Part shown: positions 31,370 through 40,833 of the stretch, piece by piece
How positions within the stretch are numbered: position 1 is the first letter of the stretch
How the letters are laid out: each line of letters opens with the position of its first letter
NCBI GenBank assembly: GCA_007119035.1
Contig: SKQL01000084.1
Coordinates: 1-47,504 of the forward strand
Direction: 5' to 3'
Length of the DNA stretch: 47,504 nt
Source of the DNA: Nitriliruptorales bacterium
Lineage (GTDB): Bacteria; Actinomycetota; Nitriliruptoria; Euzebyales; Egibacteraceae
The notes under the pieces: generated by a model
What the model saw: only the letters and a program-made list of their open reading frames with translations
Told to the model about the DNA's origin: nothing
Database searches by the model: none
Made by a program: the position numbers and the translations under genes

Positions 31370-31690
31370 TCGGCGTCGCGGAAGAGCTCGATGTCGAACG
31401 TGGTGTGGTCCAGCCCGATCTCCTCGATGACGTCCTGGGAGATGTCGACCATCTCGTACTTGACCGACTGTGGCACCAGTGAGGGGTACTCGTTGGCGCA
31501 GGAAGCTCGAGCTCGCACAGGATCGGCACCATGGAACTGACCGGGAAGTCCCAGTAGCCCACGATCGCGTCGATCTCACCGTCGAAGCTGTCGAGCTCCC
31601 GTCGCGCCTTCTCGATCAGCTCCGCGATCGGGATGTCCTCCTGGTGTTGGAGCTCCTCGATGGTGCTGTTGAAGGTGTGGGACCGTGATG
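31370..31690 (-). pseudogene. ATP-grasp protein relic with internal deletion and frameshift
   Basis: Two adjoining minus-strand pieces in different frames belong to one type of protein. The first (about 31690-31500) reads NSTIEELQHQEDIPIAELIE ... IDAIVGYWDFPVSSMVPILC, the pre-ATP-grasp domain of a group of actinobacterial ATP-grasp ligases. The second (about 31494-31370) reads NEYPSLVPQSVKYEM ... EEIGLDHTTFDIELFRDAE, matching a late part of the ATP-grasp domain. The nucleotide-binding middle, roughly 150-200 residues by family expectation, is missing at the junction. Upstream the frame degenerates where the CAP gene begins on the other strand. Confidence 0.6.
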
Positions 31691-31704
31691 CCGACCACGT
31701 AGCG

Positions 31705-32310
31705 ATGAGCATGCCGATGTGGATCCGCCGACTGACAGCTCGGGAGGTCACGGGACTCCTCATCGTCGTGGCGCTGTTGGTAGTCGGCGCCCTGGCCCAG
31801 CCGAGTGGCGACGATGAGCCGCCGTCCGCGTCGGATTCCCGACGTATCGGCTGGGGGGATGCGTCAGCCACCGCAGCGCACGCTCACGAGGTCTTCGGGC
31901 GCGTCAACGACGAGCGCCTGGCGCGGGGAAGTCCGCCGCTGCAATGGAGCAGTGACCTCGCGGACATGGCTGAGCGATGGTCCGAGGAGATGATCTCCTC
32001 GGGGGAGTTCGAGCACTCGACGGGGGAGTACCGCGCACATCCCCGGTTCGTGGCGACCGGTGAGAACATCGCGATCGAGCCACGGGGCACCAGGGAAGCG
32101 CATGTCGGGCTCATGCGCTCGGAAGGCCACCGTCACGCGATACTCGACCCCGACTTCGACGAGGTCGGCATCGGCATGATCTGTAGGAACGACGGGGTCA
32201 TGTGGGTCACGCAGATCTTCGGGCGCCAGGAAGCTCACCGACCTCGAGCACGCGTCAACCTGGCCGAGGAGCCCATCGTCCGTGACGATCGAGGCGTCAG
32301 CTGCCCGTGA
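31705..32310 (+). CDS. Secreted/anchored CAP (SCP/PR-1-like) domain protein
   Basis: 201 residues. One N-terminal membrane anchor or signal (about 14-32, VTGLLIVVALLVVGALAQ) is followed by a short acidic linker and a CAP domain: VNDERLARGSPPLQWSSDLA, HSTGEYRAHPRFVATGENIA, then LMRSEGHRHAILDPDFDEVG and MWVTQIFG. The conserved CAP histidines and glutamate are present (FEHS, GENI, EGHRHAIL). Bacterial CAP proteins are extracytoplasmic, roles mostly unknown. Three close ATGs (31705, 31711, 31717) could each be the start. It overlaps the decayed 5' part of the ATP-grasp relic on the other strand. Confidence 0.85.
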   Translation: MSMPMWIRRLTAREVTGLLIVVALLVVGALAQPSGDDEPPSASDSRRIGWGDASATAAHAHEVFGRVNDERLARGSPPLQWSSDLADMAERWSEEMISSGEFEHSTGEYRAHPRFVATGENIAIEPRGTREAHVGLMRSEGHRHAILDPDFDEVGIGMICRNDGVMWVTQIFGRQEAHRPRARVNLAEEPIVRDDRGVSCP

Positions 32311-32424
32311 CGCCATGGGCCTGGTGAACGGGACCCCCCCGAGGTACGTTGACGAGCACGCGGACGGCCCGGATTCGCGCCCGGTGCAGGCGCGTCGCTG
32401 ACCGCCCGCGAAACGGAGGGGCCG

Positions 32425-34077
32425 ATGATGTCAGCTGACGCGATCTCCGAGGCGCTCCCGAAGGGCAGGCGAGCCTTCGACCGACAAGCGTGGGGGCCCG
32501 CACACGACTCGCTTGCGGCCGCGGATGGACAGCAGCCACTTTCCCCCGCGGATCTCGAGCGCCTCGCGACAGCTGCGTATCTCAGCGGTAGGGAGACCGA
32601 GAGCCTCGAGGTGTGGGCACGGGCCCACACTGCCTTCCGGGACGAAGCCGATGTTGCGGGCGCCGCGCGCTGCGCGTTCTGGCTTGCCTTCGTCCTGCTC
32701 CATCGTGGGGAGACAGCCCGCGGTGGGGGCTGGCTCGCTCGGGCCCAGCGTCTGCTCGATGGCGCGGAGGAACAGGACTACGTGGAACGTGGCTATCTCC
32801 TGTTCCCGGTGGGCTTGCGGCAGGTCATGGCGGGGGACTTGACGACCGCCTACGCCACGTTCGGGCAGGCAGCCCGGATCGGTGAGAGCTTTGCGGATCG
32901 AGACCTCGCGACGATGGCCCGCCACGGTCAGGGCCGTGCGATGATTCGCATGGGGCGAACGGCCGAGGGCCTCGCCCTCCTCGACGAGGCGATGGTTGCC
33001 ATAACCGCGGGGGAGGTCTCACCGATCGTCGCGGGCGACGTGTACTGCAGCGTCATCGAAGCGTGCCACGAGATCTCAGACGTCCACCGGGCGCAGGAAT
33101 GGACGACTGCTCTGACCGCATTCTGCGAGGCGCAGCCCGACCTCGTGCCCTACCGCGGGCAATGTCTCGTTCATCGCTCGGAGCTGCTGCAACTGCACGG
33201 CGAGTGGCCTGACGCGATGCTCGAGGCACGTCGGGCCTGCGCACGGCTCTCCGAGCCGAGCGGTCAGCCGGCACTCGGCATGGCGCTGTACCAGCGAGCC
33301 GAGCTCCATCGGGTGCGCGGGGAGTTCGAGGCCGCCGAGGACGCGTACCGAGAGGCAAGCGAGCACGGTCGTCCGCCTCACCCCGGGCTGGCGCTCCTGA
33401 GGCTCGCGCAAGGCGAGACGGAGGCCGCGCGTGCCGCTATAAGCCACGCGGTCGACGAGACCGAGGAGAGGCTATCCCGCTCGAAGCTCCTGGCCGCGTA
33501 CGTGGAGATTCAGCTCGCCGCGTCGGAGGTCGCCGCCGCACGGGCGGGGGCCGACGAACTCGAGCAGATCGCCGGCACCCTCGACGCGCCGCTCCTGCAA
33601 GCGATCTCCGCACTCGCGACGGGAGCGGTCCTCCTCGGGGAGGCGGACCCGCAAGCCGCGCTCGTGCCGCTGCGGCGGGCATGGAGCATCTGGTGTGAGT
33701 TGGAGGCCCCGTACGAGACCGCTCGAGCGAGGGTGCTCATCGGGATGGCGTGCGATCAGGTGGGCGACCCCGGCGGAGCGAACGTGGAATGGGAGCACGC
33801 GCGTGCCGTGTTCACGCGCCTGGGTGCCGAAGCGGACCTCGTGGAGCTCGACCGCCTCGCGGCGACACCACGATCGTCGACCGCCGGGGGGCTGACCGCC
33901 CGCGAGGTGGAGGTGCTGATGCTCGTCGCCAAGGGTTGGACCAACGCGCAGGTAGCGGCCGAGCTCGTCCTGAGCGAGCACACCGTCCGCCGGCATCTTC
34001 AGAACATCTACGCGAAGATCGGCGTGACCTCCCGAGCGGCGGCCACCGCGTACGCATACGAGCACGACCTCGTCTGA
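32425..34077 (+). CDS. TPR-type transcriptional regulator with C-terminal LuxR helix-turn-helix
   Basis: 550 residues. Residues about 20-460 are alpha-helical TPR-like repeats (for example [60 protein letters not shown]). The C-terminus is a LuxR DNA-binding domain: [20 protein letters not shown] then [19 protein letters not shown]. There is no AAA ATPase domain, unlike the MalT-type protein at the left edge. Such TPR-LuxR proteins are common in actinobacteria; ligand and targets are unknown. GGAGGGG at 32415-32421 serves ATG 32425 or 32428. A weak TTGACG box lies 75 bases upstream. Confidence 0.9.
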   Translation: MMSADAISEALPKGRRAFDRQAWGPAHDSLAAADGQQPLSPADLERLATAAYLSGRETESLEVWARAHTAFRDEADVAGAARCAFWLAFVLLHRGETARGGGWLARAQRLLDGAEEQDYVERGYLLFPVGLRQVMAGDLTTAYATFGQAARIGESFADRDLATMARHGQGRAMIRMGRTAEGLALLDEAMVAITAGEVSPIVAGDVYCSVIEACHEISDVHRAQEWTTALTAFCEAQPDLVPYRGQCLVHRSELLQLHGEWPDAMLEARRACARLSEPSGQPALGMALYQRAELHRVRGEFEAAEDAYREASEHGRPPHPGLALLRLAQGETEAARAAISHAVDETEERLSRSKLLAAYVEIQLAASEVAAARAGADELEQIAGTLDAPLLQAISALATGAVLLGEADPQAALVPLRRAWSIWCELEAPYETARARVLIGMACDQVGDPGGANVEWEHARAVFTRLGAEADLVELDRLAATPRSSTAGGLTAREVEVLMLVAKGWTNAQVAAELVLSEHTVRRHLQNIYAKIGVTSRAAATAYAYEHDLV

Positions 34078-34143
34078 CAGCGCTCACCGCAACGGGGCCG
34101 GGCGCGAGTAGCCATAGACATCCCACCATGACAAGGAGCGCAC

Positions 34144-34989
34144 GTGACGGAGTCGGACGGGCGCCTCGTCGTGGTCGCAACGCCGATCGGCAACCTCGGT
34201 GACCTGTCCCCGCGGGCGGCGCAGACTTTGATCGACGCGGACCTGGTGGCCGCGGAGGACACCCGCCGAAGCCGGGTGCTGCTCGACCACGTCGGAGCGT
34301 CGACCCCCCTGGAGAGCTACCACGAGCACAACGAGGAGCGCCGTACCGGTCCGCTACTCGATCGGATCGCGGCGGGGAGCACGGTGGCGCTCGTCACCGA
34401 CGCGGGCACGCCGGGGGTGAGCGACCCCGGCTACCGGCTGGTGCACGCAGCCGTGGAGCGCGGACTGACCGTCGAGTCCGTCCCGGGTCCCGTCGCGGCG
34501 ATCCAGGCCCTGGTGCTCTCGGGGTTGCCGATGGATCGTTTCGCGGTCGAGGGCTTCCTGCCCCGCAAGGCGAGCGCGCGTGCGACCCGCCTGGCCGGCC
34601 TCGCGCAGGATCCCCGCACGCTCGTCTTCTATGTCTCCCCGCACCGGGCCGCCGAGGACCTCTCCGCGATGGCGGAGGCATTCGGGTGCCGGTCGGCCGC
34701 GCTCGCCAGGGAGCTCACCAAGCGCTACGAGGAGGTTTGGCGGGGAACCCTCGTCGAGCTCGCCGAGCGCGCGAGCGGGGGCGTCAGGGGGGAGGTGACG
34801 GTCGTCGTGGCGGGCGCGCCCGTGACGGAGCACCGAGCGGTCGGCGACGCGGAGCTCGCCGACAGGGTCCGCGGCCTGATCGCGACGGGACTGCCGAAGA
34901 AGCAGGCGATCGCAGAGGTCGCGCAGGCTGCCGAGGTTCCCAAGAAGCGGGTCTACCAGGCGGTGCTCGACAGCGCTGGGCCGCGGTAA
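34144..34989 (+). CDS. rsmI: 16S rRNA (cytidine-1402-2'-O)-methyltransferase
   Basis: 281 residues, SIROHEME-synthase-like methyltransferase fold. Motifs are VVVATPIGNLGDLSPRA at the start, AAEDTRRSRVLL, YHEHNEERR, ALVTDAGTPGVSDPGYRLV (S-adenosylmethionine site) and PGPVAAIQALVLSGLP. RsmI methylates the ribose of C1402 in the decoding centre. A C-terminal helical stretch with two KK motifs (LPKKQAIAEVA, VPKKRVYQ) is usual for the family. GTG 34144 has AAGGAG 5 bases upstream. It converges on the AbrB-like gene with 12 bases between stops. Confidence 0.95.
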   Translation: MTESDGRLVVVATPIGNLGDLSPRAAQTLIDADLVAAEDTRRSRVLLDHVGASTPLESYHEHNEERRTGPLLDRIAAGSTVALVTDAGTPGVSDPGYRLVHAAVERGLTVESVPGPVAAIQALVLSGLPMDRFAVEGFLPRKASARATRLAGLAQDPRTLVFYVSPHRAAEDLSAMAEAFGCRSAALARELTKRYEEVWRGTLVELAERASGGVRGEVTVVVAGAPVTEHRAVGDAELADRVRGLIATGLPKKQAIAEVAQAAEVPKKRVYQAVLDSAGPR

Positions 34990-35001
34990 CCCGCTGGCCG
35001 A

Positions 35002-35289
35002 TCAGTGCCGGAAGCGGCTCGCGACCTCTTCACCCGTCCGCTCCCGGTCGAGCGCGCGGATCGCGGCCATGCACGACCAGCACACGAGCTTCTCGTGGAC
35101 GGTCTCCAGGTGGTCGCCGCCTCCGCAGAAGGTGCAGCGCAACGCGGGTCGGGAGAGCACCACCCTCTCGCCCTCGAGCGAGATCTCGAGCTCAGCTCCC
35201 TCACCGATCTCAAGGGTGCGCCGGATCGAGGAGGGGATGACGATGCGGCCGAGGTCGTCGACCTTGCGCCTGATACCTGAGCTTTCCAT
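35002..35289 (-). CDS. AbrB/SpoVT-type DNA-binding protein with C-terminal zinc ribbon
   Basis: 95 residues. The N-terminal 45 are a swapped-hairpin AbrB domain: GIRRKVDDLGRIVIPSSIRR then LEIGEGAELEISLEG. After a short strand comes a ribbon with Cys52, Cys55, Cys70 and Cys73 (CTFCGG ... LVCWSC), which should bind zinc. This AbrB-plus-ribbon architecture is known from actinobacteria and firmicutes transition-state-type regulators. It diverges from metG across 20 bases with a shared -10 region, so autoregulation would automatically touch metG. ATG 35289 has no ribosome site. Confidence 0.85.
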   Translation of the reverse strand: MESSGIRRKVDDLGRIVIPSSIRRTLEIGEGAELEISLEGERVVLSRPALRCTFCGGGDHLETVHEKLVCWSCMAAIRALDRERTGEEVASRFRH

Positions 35290-35295
35290 AGGCGG

Positions 35296-35302
35296 ATACT
35301 AT
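35296..35302. promoter_or_regulatory. Shared near-palindromic -10 for two leaderless divergent genes
   Basis: ATACTAT on the plus strand contains TACTAT (35297-35302), 7 bases before the metG ATG at 35310. Its complement contains TAGTAT (35301 to 35296), 6 bases before the AbrB-like ATG at 35289. Both genes lack ribosome sites. The two hexamers overlap in five of six positions, so the 20-bp gap can hold little beyond one bidirectional -10. No -35 is convincing on either side. Confidence 0.65.
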
Positions 35303-35309
35303 CTGCGCC

Positions 35310-36851
35310 ATGGGCTCGCAGAAGGACACCTACTACCTCACGACACCGATCTACTACGTGAACGACGTCCCCCACATCGGGCACGCGTACACGACAGTGG
35401 CCGCCGACGTGCTCGCGCGATGGCGGCGTCTGGGCGGTGACCGGGTGCACTTCCTCACCGGGACCGACGAGCATGGCCAGAAGGTGGCGCAGGCTGCGGC
35501 GGAGCGGGGCATGACCCCACAGGAGCACTGTGACGACATCCTGCCCCGCTGGCGGGAGATGCTCGAGCTGCTGCGGATCTCGAACGACGATTTCATCCGG
35601 ACCACGGAGGATCGCCACGAGGAGCGGGTGCAGGAGTTCATGCAGCGCCTCTACGACCAGGGGGACCTGTACAAGGCGACGTACGCGGGGCCCTACTGTG
35701 TTCGCTGCGAGGCGTACTACACCGACGAGGACCTGGTCGACGCCGACCTGTGCCCGATCCACCGCAAGCCCGTGGAGCAACTCGAGCAGGAGAACTGGTT
35801 CTTCCGCCTGTCCAAGTACGCGCCGCTCCTCCTCGAGTTGTACGACGAGCATCCCGAGTTCGTCCAGCCCGACGTCCGGCGCAACGAGGTCCGGGCCTTC
35901 GTCGAGGGAGGCCTCGAGGACATCTCCGCAACGAGGACGGAGTTCGCCTGGGGGGTGCCCTCGCCGTGGGACCCCGAGCACGTCTTCTACGTCTGGTTCG
36001 ACGCGCTGCTCAACTACATCACCGCCGCCGGCTACGGCGCGGACGACGACGCGTTCCTCAGGCGTTGGCCCGCCGACGTGCACCTCATCGGCAAGGACAT
36101 CCTGCGGTTCCACGCGGTGTACTGGCCTGCGATGCTCATGGCCGCCGGTGTGGAGGTGCCGATGCAGGTCTACGCGCACGGCTTCCTCCTCGTGGGGGGC
36201 GAGAAGATGGGCAAGTCCAACGCGACCGGCATCCGCCCCGAGGAGCTCGTCGACCACTTCGGTCTTGACTGCTACCGGTACTACTTCCTCCGCGAGATCT
36301 CCTTCGGCCACGACGGCACGTTCTCGTGGGAGTCCATGGAGTCCCGCTACACCACCGACCTCGCGAACGATCTCGGCAACCTCGTCAACCGGGTGCTCAA
36401 CATGGTGTCGTCGTATCGCGACGGTGTCGTCCCCGCACCGGTCGGGGCGGCGGGGGAGGCGGAGGCGCAGCTGGCCGCGGACCGCGAGCATGCGGTGGCC
36501 GGGCTGGCTGCGTTCGACAGGCTCGAGTTCAAGCGCGGCCTCGAGGACCTCTGGGTGCTCGTGCGCGGCGTGAACCGATACGTAGAGGCGCGGACCCCCT
36601 GGAAGCAGAACAAGGAGGGTGCGGATGCCGACCTCGACCGCACCCTGTACGAGTGCGTCGATGCCCTCCGCGCCATCGCGGTGCTGATCTCGCCCGTCAT
36701 GCCGGACGCGGCCGAGGAGCTCTGGGCCAAGCTTGGCCTCGACGAGCCGCTCGACGCCCAGCGCCTCCCCGAGGCGGGAGAGCCGGGCGCCACGCCTCCG
36801 GGTGTGACGGTCGAGCGTGGGCGGTTGCTCTTCCCCAAGCTCGAGGAGTGA
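35310..36851 (+). CDS. metG: Methionine-tRNA ligase
   Basis: 513 residues, the short form without a C-terminal tRNA-binding domain. It has YYVNDVPHIGHAYTT (HIGH at 22-25), a knuckle region with CVRCEAYYT and CPIH, and the class I loop EKMGKSNAT (KMGKS for KMSKS at 299-303). The anticodon-binding helical domain occupies the C-terminal third. It charges initiator and elongator tRNA-Met. The ATG at 35310 is set by the leaderless promoter shared with the AbrB-like gene. Confidence 0.96.
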   Translation: MGSQKDTYYLTTPIYYVNDVPHIGHAYTTVAADVLARWRRLGGDRVHFLTGTDEHGQKVAQAAAERGMTPQEHCDDILPRWREMLELLRISNDDFIRTTEDRHEERVQEFMQRLYDQGDLYKATYAGPYCVRCEAYYTDEDLVDADLCPIHRKPVEQLEQENWFFRLSKYAPLLLELYDEHPEFVQPDVRRNEVRAFVEGGLEDISATRTEFAWGVPSPWDPEHVFYVWFDALLNYITAAGYGADDDAFLRRWPADVHLIGKDILRFHAVYWPAMLMAAGVEVPMQVYAHGFLLVGGEKMGKSNATGIRPEELVDHFGLDCYRYYFLREISFGHDGTFSWESMESRYTTDLANDLGNLVNRVLNMVSSYRDGVVPAPVGAAGEAEAQLAADREHAVAGLAAFDRLEFKRGLEDLWVLVRGVNRYVEARTPWKQNKEGADADLDRTLYECVDALRAIAVLISPVMPDAAEELWAKLGLDEPLDAQRLPEAGEPGATPPGVTVERGRLLFPKLEE

Positions 36852-36946
36852 GTCCACAGGGCACAGGCGACCACGGCTCTCCACACCACCCGTTGATAGG
36901 GTAGTGGGCTGTTCCGAAACCCCAGCGCACCCCGACAAGGACGGTT

Positions 36947-37735
36947 GTGTACACCGATACGCACTGTCACCTGGACTCTCTCGACGCGCCTCCAGCCGAT
37001 GCGGTGGCCGACGCGCAGAGAGCCGGCGTGACCACCCTGATCACCGTGGGAACCGACCTGGCCTCCTCCGCGGAGAGCGTGTCCATCGCCACGGCCTTCG
37101 CGCCCGTCTGGGCGGTCGTGGGCATACACCCTCACAATGCGATCGAAGCCACCGAGGCAGTCCTCCAGCGCCTCTCCTCCCTGGCCGGGCACCCCCGCGT
37201 GGTGGGCATCGGCGAGACCGGGCTCGATTACTTCCGTGACCACTCGCCACGAGTGCGACAGGAGGAGGCGTTCCGTGAGCAGATCCGTCTCGCGAAGGAC
37301 CACGACAAGGCTCTCGTGATCCACTGTCGGGATGCGCACGTAGACGTCGTCAGGGTCCTCGAGGACGAGCGACCGCCCGCGCGCACGATCTTCCACTGCT
37401 TCTCCGGCGACAACGAGCTCGTCAAGCGCTGCACGGAGAACGGCTGGTATATGTCCTTCGCGGGCAATGTGACGTTCCGCAACGCCCCGGAACTGCGGGA
37501 GGCGGCCGCGGAGGCACCGATCGAGCTGCTGCTGACGGAGACGGATTCCCCCTATCTCTCGCCACACCCGCATCGCGGCACGCCCAACGAGCCTGCCCGT
37601 GTCCCCCTCATCGCGGAGGAGCTCGCGGACCTCCACGGGCTGTCGTCGTGGGAGATGGGGCGCCTCACCACCGAGAACGCCCACCGCGCGTTCGCCATGG
37701 ACACTGGCCCGGTGGACGGGTCACACTTGACCTGA
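36947..37735 (+). CDS. tatD: TatD-family metal-dependent DNase
   Basis: 262 residues. The metal ligands are visible: TDTHCHLD near the start, GIHPHNA, GIGETGLDYFRDHS, ALVIHCRDAH, IFHCFSGD and LLLTETDSPYLSPHP. TatD enzymes are TIM-barrel nucleases acting on DNA ends and D-aminoacyl-tRNA-like substrates. Start GTG 36947 has AAGGA 6-7 bases upstream; TAGGGT at 36897-36902 is a possible -10. Its place between metG and rpfB is conserved in actinobacteria. Confidence 0.94.
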   Translation: MYTDTHCHLDSLDAPPADAVADAQRAGVTTLITVGTDLASSAESVSIATAFAPVWAVVGIHPHNAIEATEAVLQRLSSLAGHPRVVGIGETGLDYFRDHSPRVRQEEAFREQIRLAKDHDKALVIHCRDAHVDVVRVLEDERPPARTIFHCFSGDNELVKRCTENGWYMSFAGNVTFRNAPELREAAAEAPIELLLTETDSPYLSPHPHRGTPNEPARVPLIAEELADLHGLSSWEMGRLTTENAHRAFAMDTGPVDGSHLT

Positions 37736-38737
<1,002 letters not shown>

Positions 38738-38760
38738 CCTCCATCCCCCGACGAAGCGAG

Positions 38761-39561
38761 GTGCGGAGCCTCCTCGCTGCGCACGGGTTGGTCGCGCACA
38801 AACGACGCGGCCAGAACTTCGTGGTGGATCCGAACACCGTCCGGGCGGTCGTGCGACGCGCGGAGGTGCAGCCGGACGAGGCCGTCGTCGAGATCGGCCC
38901 AGGCCTCGGTGCCCTGACGCTCGGTCTGGTCGAGGTGGGCGCGCGGGTGCTCGCCGTCGAGGTCGACTCGGGCCTCGTGCGCGCGCTCGAGGAGATCCTC
39001 CAGGGCACCGACGTGCGTTTGCTGCACGCGGACGCGTTGACCGTCGACTGGGCCGAGTTGGTCGGGGGCGATGCGCCCGTCCTCGTCGCCAACCTCCCCT
39101 ATCACATCGCCACTCCGCTCGTCTTCCACGCGCTCGAGTCCGGATGCTTCACGAGGGCGCACGTCATGGTGCAGCGGGAGGTGGGCGAGCGCTGGGCCGC
39201 GCGTGTCGGTGATCCGCTGTACAGCGGGGTCACCGTCCGTCTCGCGACACTCGCCGATGTGGCGGTGGACCAGCGCATCAGCCGCCGCGCCTTCTTTCCC
39301 GTGCCGGGCGTCGACTCCGTCACGGTGCGACTGACGCCGCGCGCCTGGACCGCAGAGGTCGACCGCCACGAGGTGGCCCTTCTCGTGGAAGCGGGTTTCG
39401 CGCAGCGGCGCAAGCGCCTGCGCAATGCGCTGGCCACGCCAGCACGCCCCCCCGGGCGGGTGGAGGACGCACTCGGGCGAATCGGTCGGTCGACGGGTGC
39501 CCGCGCGGAGGAGCTGGACCTCGACGCCTGGATCGCCCTCGCGAGCGCGCTCAGGGACTGA
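38761..39561 (+). CDS. rsmA: 16S rRNA dimethyladenosine transferase
   Basis: 266 residues from GTG 38761. Motifs are VRSLLAAHGLVAHKRRGQNF at the N-terminus, VVEIGPGLGALTLGL (S-adenosylmethionine site) and ANLPYHIATPLVF (catalytic N-L-P-Y), with FAQRRKRLRNAL near the C-terminus. RsmA (KsgA) dimethylates A1518 and A1519 in 16S rRNA. A GTG at 38701 would add 20 residues and overlap rpfB by 37 bases; homologues usually begin 5-10 residues before the conserved V-R-x-L-L, so neither start is certain. Confidence 0.93.
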   Translation: MRSLLAAHGLVAHKRRGQNFVVDPNTVRAVVRRAEVQPDEAVVEIGPGLGALTLGLVEVGARVLAVEVDSGLVRALEEILQGTDVRLLHADALTVDWAELVGGDAPVLVANLPYHIATPLVFHALESGCFTRAHVMVQREVGERWAARVGDPLYSGVTVRLATLADVAVDQRISRRAFFPVPGVDSVTVRLTPRAWTAEVDRHEVALLVEAGFAQRRKRLRNALATPARPPGRVEDALGRIGRSTGARAEELDLDAWIALASALRD

Positions 39562-39685
39562 CGGGCAGCGAGTGCAGGCCGCGCTTTGCCGCCGATCCGC
39601 GATGCCCCTTACGATTGTGCTCAGAGTGTTCTGGCGTACGGGGAACGTGCGCGACCACAACAGCCGCGGCGCGGCGCAGGGAGGC

Positions 39686-40660
39686 ATGCGGCTGGTGGCA
39701 GCCGAGACACCCAGGGACGGAACGCGTGTGGCCGTCCGGGTGCCCGCGAAGGTCAATCTGTTCCTCGCGGTCCGTGGCGTGCGGGCCGACGGGTACCACG
39801 AGCTTGCCACGGTGTTCCAGACCATCTCGGTCTTCGACGACCTGTGCGTCGCGCTCGTCGCCCCGCCGGGCAGGGGGCACCATCCGGCGTCCCGCCCCCA
39901 CATGCGTCTGGAGCTCTCCCACGACGAGGTCCAGGGCGTGCCCGCGGGCGACGCGAACCTCGCGGTCCAAGCGGGGCGCCTACTCGGTGAGAGCGCCCAC
40001 ATGATCGAGCCCGGCATTGACAGCGAGCGGGTCGGGCCCCGCACCATCATCGACCTCGACAAGGGCATCCCCGTCGCAGGTGGCATGGGAGGCGGCTCCG
40101 CTGACGCGGCCGCGACGTTGGTTGCGCTCAACGAGCTGTGGGGGACTGAGTTGTCCCGCGACGAGCTACGCGAGCTCGGTTCGCGGATCGGCAGCGACGT
40201 GCCCTTCCTCGTGGTGGGTGGCACCGCCTTCGCCACCGGTCGAGGCACCGCCCTCGCGCAGGTCCTCTGCCGCGGCGAGTTCCACTGGGTGGTCTGCCCC
40301 GACTCCGCGAGCCTTGCCACCGCCGATGTGTTCAAGGCATGGGACAAGACGTGCGAGCCGAGCGAGGTCGAGCCGGACGCGGTGCTGCAGGCACTGCGGT
40401 CGGAGGACGCGGAGGCGCTCGGAGCGGCGCTGCACAACGACCTCGAGCCTGCCGCCTTCGCCCTTAGGCCCAGGCTGGCCGAGCGCAAGGAGCGGCTTCT
40501 CACCGCGGGCGCCCTGGGTGTCATGGTCTCCGGGAGCGGACCGACCATGCTCGCGCTCGCTTCGGACCACGCCCACGCGGTGGCGTTGGCGGCCGAGGTC
40601 CGCGAAGGGGGCTTCGTGGCCCGATCGCCCGCCGGCGGCCCCGAGATCGTGCGCAGGTAG
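39686..40660 (+). CDS. ispE: 4-diphosphocytidyl-2-C-methyl-D-erythritol kinase
   Basis: 324 residues, GHMP kinase. It begins near VRVPAKVNLFLAVRGVRADG, the substrate region of IspE. The ATP loop is IPVAGGMGGGSADAAATL (about 127-144), followed by GSDVPFLVVGGTAFATGRG and the C-terminal MVSGSGPTMLAL. IspE phosphorylates CDP-methylerythritol in the MEP isoprenoid pathway. ATG 39686 has GGGAGG only one base upstream; in-frame GTG 39695 (10 bases) is an alternative. TACGAT near 39609 may be a -10. Confidence 0.95.
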   Translation: MRLVAAETPRDGTRVAVRVPAKVNLFLAVRGVRADGYHELATVFQTISVFDDLCVALVAPPGRGHHPASRPHMRLELSHDEVQGVPAGDANLAVQAGRLLGESAHMIEPGIDSERVGPRTIIDLDKGIPVAGGMGGGSADAAATLVALNELWGTELSRDELRELGSRIGSDVPFLVVGGTAFATGRGTALAQVLCRGEFHWVVCPDSASLATADVFKAWDKTCEPSEVEPDAVLQALRSEDAEALGAALHNDLEPAAFALRPRLAERKERLLTAGALGVMVSGSGPTMLALASDHAHAVALAAEVREGGFVARSPAGGPEIVRR

Positions 40661-40693
40661 AATTGGCGGTCGGTGGCTGTGTGCGGCGTCCGC

Positions 40694-40699
40694 TACAGT
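40694..40699 (+). promoter_or_regulatory. Possible -10 box (TACAGT) for tRNA-Gln
   Basis: TACAGT lies 28 bases before the first base of the tRNA. No matching -35 is clear. TAGAAT overlapping the ispE stop (40658-40663) is a second candidate. Confidence 0.35.
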
Positions 40700-40727
40700 G
40701 ACCGTCCCGCCGGAGAGGCCAGGGTGG

Positions 40728-40801
40728 TGGGAGGTGGTGAAATGGCATCACGCCGTCCTTTGGAGTCGGAGTTGAAGGTTCGATCCCTTCCCTCCCAGCC
40801 A
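40728..40801 (+). tRNA. tRNA-Gln (anticodon TTG)
   Basis: The acceptor arm is TGGGAGG with CCTCCCA, discriminator G, and the CCA end is encoded. The D arm is GTGA/TCAC. The anticodon loop is CTTTGGA, giving TTG. The anticodon stem CCGTC/GTCGG has a T-T mismatch at the 30-40 pair. The T arm is GAAGG-TTCGATC-CCTTC. It lies 67 bases after ispE and 32 bases before glmU. Confidence 0.93.
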
Positions 40802-40833
40802 GCCCGCCCATCCGAGAGGAGCCACCGACCCTC

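Noticed and set aside
35002-35289. Toxin-antitoxin system based on the AbrB-like gene
   Set aside because: There is no toxin-like frame on either side; rsmI converges and metG diverges.
34953-36938. 661-codon minus-strand frame opposite metG
   Set aside because: MetG has its HIGH and KMGKS motifs on the plus strand. The in-frame AbrB-like sequence is in a different minus frame.
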